A stretch of 64,000 bases of DNA, taken from positions 1 through 64,000 of the IMG/VR virus record IMGVR_UViG_3300027896_005310, one strand, 5' to 3'. The translations under genes were made by a program, and so were the position numbers. This DNA comes from a virus. The notes under the pieces are model-generated. The model made no database searches and had not been told where the DNA came from. It saw only the letters and a list, made by a program, of their open reading frames with translations. This document shows, in pieces, positions 60,567 through 64,000 of the stretch (position 1 is its first letter; the number at the start of each line of letters is the position of its first letter).

Positions 60567-62337
60567 TCCAAATTCCTTTTTCAAAAAAAGTATGAAATTG
60601 AAATGCTACATTTTCCCATGTAAATCGAGTTATTCTTTCGAAACTTTTTTCGCTCCATTCTTTATAATACTCTTTATCTGTTAGAAGTTTTTCAGATTCA
60701 AATAAAAATTTATCTAAATATTCTTTTGATCTATTATAAAACCAAGATCCATCATAAGGAACTAAAATACCAGATTGTTTCACAGTATCACGCAAACCCC
60801 AATAATTTGAAGTAATAATTGGTAATGAAGATGCCATTGCTTCTAATGCACTGATACAAAATGTTTCGGAAAAATGGGTTGGAAAAAACCAATAAGAAGA
60901 AGATTGATATTCTTTAGCTAAAGTTTGTTGGTCTACTTTTCCTTTAAAAATTATATCTTTTTGTTTTAATCCTTTTTGTACTCTATCAAATAATTCAATT
61001 TCCCAATCAGGTAATTGATTATTTTCTTTTTTCCATTTTATAGCTTCTATCCATCCTTCAATACCATAAAAAACATATAATTTTAATTTTGGATCAATTT
61101 TTTTTAATTTAGGAAAAATATCTAAAGCTAATACATCAAAACCTCGATCCAAACTAGAAGAATAGATTAATTTATGGGGATTCTTTTTTACTTTTTTAGA
61201 AAATCTCGATAAATCTAAACCATTAGCTGATATTAAAATTTGTTCTTGAGGAATATTATGATAAGAACTTAAATATTTTTTATGCTCAGTAGATAAAGCT
61301 AGATATTTATCCACTTTATCTTTAAAAACATTATTCTTATCCCCCTTAATAAATACATCATGAGCTAACAAAAATTTTAATTTTGCTTTTATTTCATATT
61401 GAAAAGGATAAGACCATCTACTTGAAACAAAAAAATCTATATTATTATTTTTAATATAATTTAAAAAATTATTATGATTTATATATTCTACATTATCATT
61501 TTTATAATCAAAATGCTGATTAGAACAATTATTAAAAACTTTTACATTATAACCTAATTTTGCCATCTCTCTTGCTATATTAATTGTATGAGTTTCACTA
61601 CCTCCAATCCCTTGTTCTAAAGCTCTTTCATCCCAAAAAATAGAATCAAATCCAGTAAAAATTACAAAACTAGGTTTATCTTTAAAACCACTATCATCAT
61701 CTATCATCACTAAATCTTTAGTTTGTCCTCTAAGCGGTTTATTCCACTTACTGTTAAAATATTCTAAATTATGTTTACAGTCTTCATCATGTTTTAAACC
61801 TAATTCCTGATGTTTTCTTTTTCTGGAAACTCCTCCAAAATGAAAGCAATAACTAGAGAATATTTGGTGAAATTTTTTACCTTTTTCTTTTGCTCTAATG
61901 CAGATATCAAGATCTTCCCTGTCATAAATATAATTTTCATCCATATAACCGACATCTTCAAAGAATTTTCTAGTCATCATCACAGCAAAGAATGCTAACC
62001 AGTCCCGAGATATAATCTCTTTCCTAATTACTTCAATAGTATAAATATCTGGAATTATCTCCCTAACTTGCTCTAGAGTCATCGCGGGTACTAATTTTAT
62101 ACCTTTAACAGTATAAGCGTAATCAGTCTGAAATCCCAAATTACAATTAGAATCAGGACCTACCACTGTATTATCATCTACATTTTTAGCTAATTCTTCT
62201 ATCGTATTTTTAGAAATAATTACATCATCATTTAGTATGACTATCTTTTCATTCTTAGAATTCTTTACCCCTACATTACAACTTTCACTAAAATTTAAAG
62301 CTCTTTTTGGTTTTAAAATTATTATTTTTTTTATCAT
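60553..62337 (-). CDS. GT2 (C-terminal part) plus GT4 glycosyltransferase
   Basis: A 594-residue protein. It opens inside a GT2 domain (LNFSESCNVGVKNSKNEKIV, LNDDVIISK with the DxD-like site, YMDENYIYDREDLDICIRAK). From ~210 a GT4 domain follows (EQGIGGSETHTINIAREMAK, LIYSSSLDRGFDVLALDIFP, PTHFSETFCISALEAMASSL with the E-x7-E-type donor site). The beginning of GT2 lies at the end of the preceding gene. ATGA overlap couples the two. An endonuclease has invaded its 3' end. Confidence 0.85.
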   Translation of the reverse strand: MIKKIIILKPKRALNFSESCNVGVKNSKNEKIVILNDDVIISKNTIEELAKNVDDNTVVGPDSNCNLGFQTDYAYTVKGIKLVPAMTLEQVREIIPDIYTIEVIRKEIISRDWLAFFAVMMTRKFFEDVGYMDENYIYDREDLDICIRAKEKGKKFHQIFSSYCFHFGGVSRKRKHQELGLKHDEDCKHNLEYFNSKWNKPLRGQTKDLVMIDDDSGFKDKPSFVIFTGFDSIFWDERALEQGIGGSETHTINIAREMAKLGYNVKVFNNCSNQHFDYKNDNVEYINHNNFLNYIKNNNIDFFVSSRWSYPFQYEIKAKLKFLLAHDVFIKGDKNNVFKDKVDKYLALSTEHKKYLSSYHNIPQEQILISANGLDLSRFSKKVKKNPHKLIYSSSLDRGFDVLALDIFPKLKKIDPKLKLYVFYGIEGWIEAIKWKKENNQLPDWEIELFDRVQKGLKQKDIIFKGKVDQQTLAKEYQSSSYWFFPTHFSETFCISALEAMASSLPIITSNYWGLRDTVKQSGILVPYDGSWFYNRSKEYLDKFLFESEKLLTDKEYYKEWSEKSFERITRFTWENVAFQFHTFFEKGIWNEIQ

Positions 62338-63992
62338 AAGTCTCTCACTTCATAGGGCAATTGATATTTTTTTGCTATTTCTTCTACAGAATTATCATCT
62401 CCATTATCTACAATGTACACTTCTTCTAACATAGAACTATTAGAAAAAGATTTTAAACATTCCTCTAAAATTTCTTTATTATTTTTAGTTGGAATTATTA
62501 CATCTATTATTTCTTTTGAAATTGATTTATCTAAGGATAATAGAACATTTAACCACTGCTCAGATATATTTTCTAAACTATATTCTTTCGCTTTTTTAAA
62601 TCCATTACTTGCTAATTTTTTACGTAAAAAACTATCATCTCTTAATCGAAGTAAATCTTTTCTCCATTCAGCATCCATTCCTGAGCTAAGAATTAGTCCA
62701 TTTATATTATTAGCTACTATAGATTTATAAGCTGGTAATGGTTCACAAATAATTGGTTTCTTTAATGCTAACGCTTGAGTCAATCTATTATTAGACTTAC
62801 AGGGCTGTCGCTTATAATTAGCCGGCACTATAATTATATCTGCCTTTTTTAATTCTTCATAAACAGTATCTAAATTCCAAGGAATATCTGCGTTAGGATG
62901 CTCATGAATAGTATATAATTTCATATTCAATTCATCTTCAATTATATATCGTAATTTTTCCGCTTGCCAAGAATGCCCTCCATACCCAAACCAAAAAATC
63001 TTCAAGTCATCATTACTCTTGTAAAATTTTTCATCTATTTCCAATTCTTCATAATATTCTACAGCATCTTCTATCGTGATAGTATTTGAATTATATAAAG
63101 CTGCTTTTTTTCTTAACTCCTCTGAACAACAAATTACTAAATCACTTTCTTTTATTATAGTTACTACATAAGGATATTCTAAAATATCTTCACTCAGATC
63201 GCAAATTACTTTCTTATTTTCTTCTTTTAATTTTCTAATAAGATTTATATCAAAATCATTAAAACTTTTCCCCACTACTACACAATCATAATAAAAAGCT
63301 GTCTCATAATTGCATAATTCTGAAATATATCCCTCTTTTTTTAATTGCTTACAAACATTTAAAGCACGAATTCTAATCGTTCCTGCTTTAGAATCATTAG
63401 GCACACACCATCCTAATTTTTTGTCAAATTTAGGAGGTAATATTTCTACTGGAGTTTCTAACTCTTTTATAGCTTCCTTTAAAGCATCTTGTAATATTTC
63501 TTGTTTAAGAGGAGCAACATTTGAATAAATTTCATAAATATTTTTCAAAACATTTACATCATCAAAAATAAAATCTTTGCCCATATTTGCTCTAAAAATA
63601 TTTTTATTATTTATTACTCTAAGATCTTGGGGTTGATGTTTTAAAGCAATCTCATTATGTAAAGCTGCTTCTTTAATTTTACCCACATTATTGTAAGCTA
63701 CACATAATTGCAAATGAGGCAACCAGGTATAATATTTTGGTTCTATTATATCTAAAATATGCTCAGGACGTTCCATATTAGACGCTATTTTATACCAATG
63801 AATCGCAAGTTTCCAATTACTCTCATCCATTGATAATTCACCTAACTTGCAATAAACATCTGATTTTTGAGACTCTATTTTTATCGCATCAAAACAATGA
63901 TTTTTAGCTTTAAAAAAATCTTTTTCTGTCTGATAAATAGCAGCTAATTTTAAATGAGCATTATAAATATTTTCTATCCATGCTCCTTTCAT
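62334..63992 (-). CDS. TPR-GT4 glycosyltransferase ending in the start of a GT2 domain
   Basis: A 552-residue protein. Tetratricopeptide-like repeats occupy 1-130 (LKLAAIYQTEKDFFKAKNHC, LGELSMDESNWKLAIHWYKI). GT4 runs ~190-480 (CVPNDSKAGTIRIRALNVCK, LKIFWFGYGGHSWQAEKLRY, RLTQALALKKPIICEPLPAY). The last 55 residues (EIIDVIIPTKNNKEILEECL) are the first strand and helix of GT2, cut off by TGA. The rest continues in the next gene. Related to the 11680 glycosyltransferase. Its start is near the window edge and a longer upstream frame cannot be excluded. Confidence 0.8.
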   Translation of the reverse strand: MKGAWIENIYNAHLKLAAIYQTEKDFFKAKNHCFDAIKIESQKSDVYCKLGELSMDESNWKLAIHWYKIASNMERPEHILDIIEPKYYTWLPHLQLCVAYNNVGKIKEAALHNEIALKHQPQDLRVINNKNIFRANMGKDFIFDDVNVLKNIYEIYSNVAPLKQEILQDALKEAIKELETPVEILPPKFDKKLGWCVPNDSKAGTIRIRALNVCKQLKKEGYISELCNYETAFYYDCVVVGKSFNDFDINLIRKLKEENKKVICDLSEDILEYPYVVTIIKESDLVICCSEELRKKAALYNSNTITIEDAVEYYEELEIDEKFYKSNDDLKIFWFGYGGHSWQAEKLRYIIEDELNMKLYTIHEHPNADIPWNLDTVYEELKKADIIIVPANYKRQPCKSNNRLTQALALKKPIICEPLPAYKSIVANNINGLILSSGMDAEWRKDLLRLRDDSFLRKKLASNGFKKAKEYSLENISEQWLNVLLSLDKSISKEIIDVIIPTKNNKEILEECLKSFSNSSMLEEVYIVDNGDDNSVEEIAKKYQLPYEVRDL

Positions 63993-64000
63993 ACTAATGT

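Noticed and set aside
1-64000. Alternative genetic code (recoded TAG or TGA)
   Set aside because: Genes end normally with all three stops and recognised proteins have expected lengths. The TAG after the first capsid exon is explained by the intron.
1-64000. CRISPR array
   Set aside because: No regularly spaced direct repeats were seen anywhere in the window.

Overview
The window looks like part of the genome of a large tailed bacteriophage of the jumbo/huge class. By eye it is very AT-rich. It holds a head-packaging set (terminase large subunit, portal, prohead-protease-like protein, acidic scaffold-like protein, major capsid protein), a phage replisome (DnaX-like clamp loader, beta clamp, Toprim primase, RdgC-like protein, DnaJ), its own transcription factors, many short overlapping genes behind strong AGGAG-type ribosome-binding sites, and several unrelated homing endonucleases. 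No host chromosomal backbone gene is visible. The OmpA-anchored ABC transporter suggests, but does not prove, a Gram-negative host. Standard genetic code fits throughout. All family calls were made by reading motifs; no database search was possible.

Layout. 1-5171 (+ strand): the tail of a TnpB-type transposon gene, small unknown genes, a CCA-adding enzyme fused to a second nucleotidyltransferase, a winged-helix regulator behind a good sigma70-type promoter, and a non-coding segment in which the 3' half of a tRNA precedes its 5' half. 5172-10387 (-): small structural and unknown genes. 10516-13361 (mostly +): a membrane-segment protein and two glycosyltransferases. 13358-19135 (-): a NitT/TauT-type ABC transporter (ATPase, permease, substrate-binding protein fused to OmpA) interleaved with a phosphatase and a stand-alone sigma region 4. 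19438-22903 (-): a soluble AAA+/M41 protease, a HAD-like protein, and an acidic protein. 22983-27608 (-): two large proteins, each a LAGLIDADG endonuclease fused to a DNA-modification enzyme (Mom-like GNAT; adenine methylase-like). 27799-29807 (-): the major capsid gene, split by a 1127-nt group I intron carrying an endonuclease. 29865-48510 (-, with two small + genes): the head and packaging module, with a sugar nucleotidyltransferase and another endonuclease inserted. 48535-55482 (-): NusG-like factor and replication genes. 55485-63992 (-): a tail-like protein, a nucleoside/ADP-ribose metabolism cluster, and large multi-domain glycosyltransferases with an endonuclease inserted at the 3' end of one.

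How it works together: the head genes and replisome make a largely self-sufficient virus. The sigma-like proteins and NusG-like protein probably redirect transcription. Glycosyltransferases and RmlA-like activation would modify virion or host glycans. The DNA methylase/Mom pair would modify phage DNA. The transporter, M41 protease, ADP-ribosylglycohydrolase, nucleoside hydrolase and deoxyribosyltransferase-like genes would rewire host nutrition, protein turnover and nucleotide/NAD chemistry. The most unusual items are the permuted tRNA arrangement (4806-4884), the phage-borne ABC transporter, the endonuclease-modification fusions, and the heavy load of intron, intein and endonuclease elements in essential genes.
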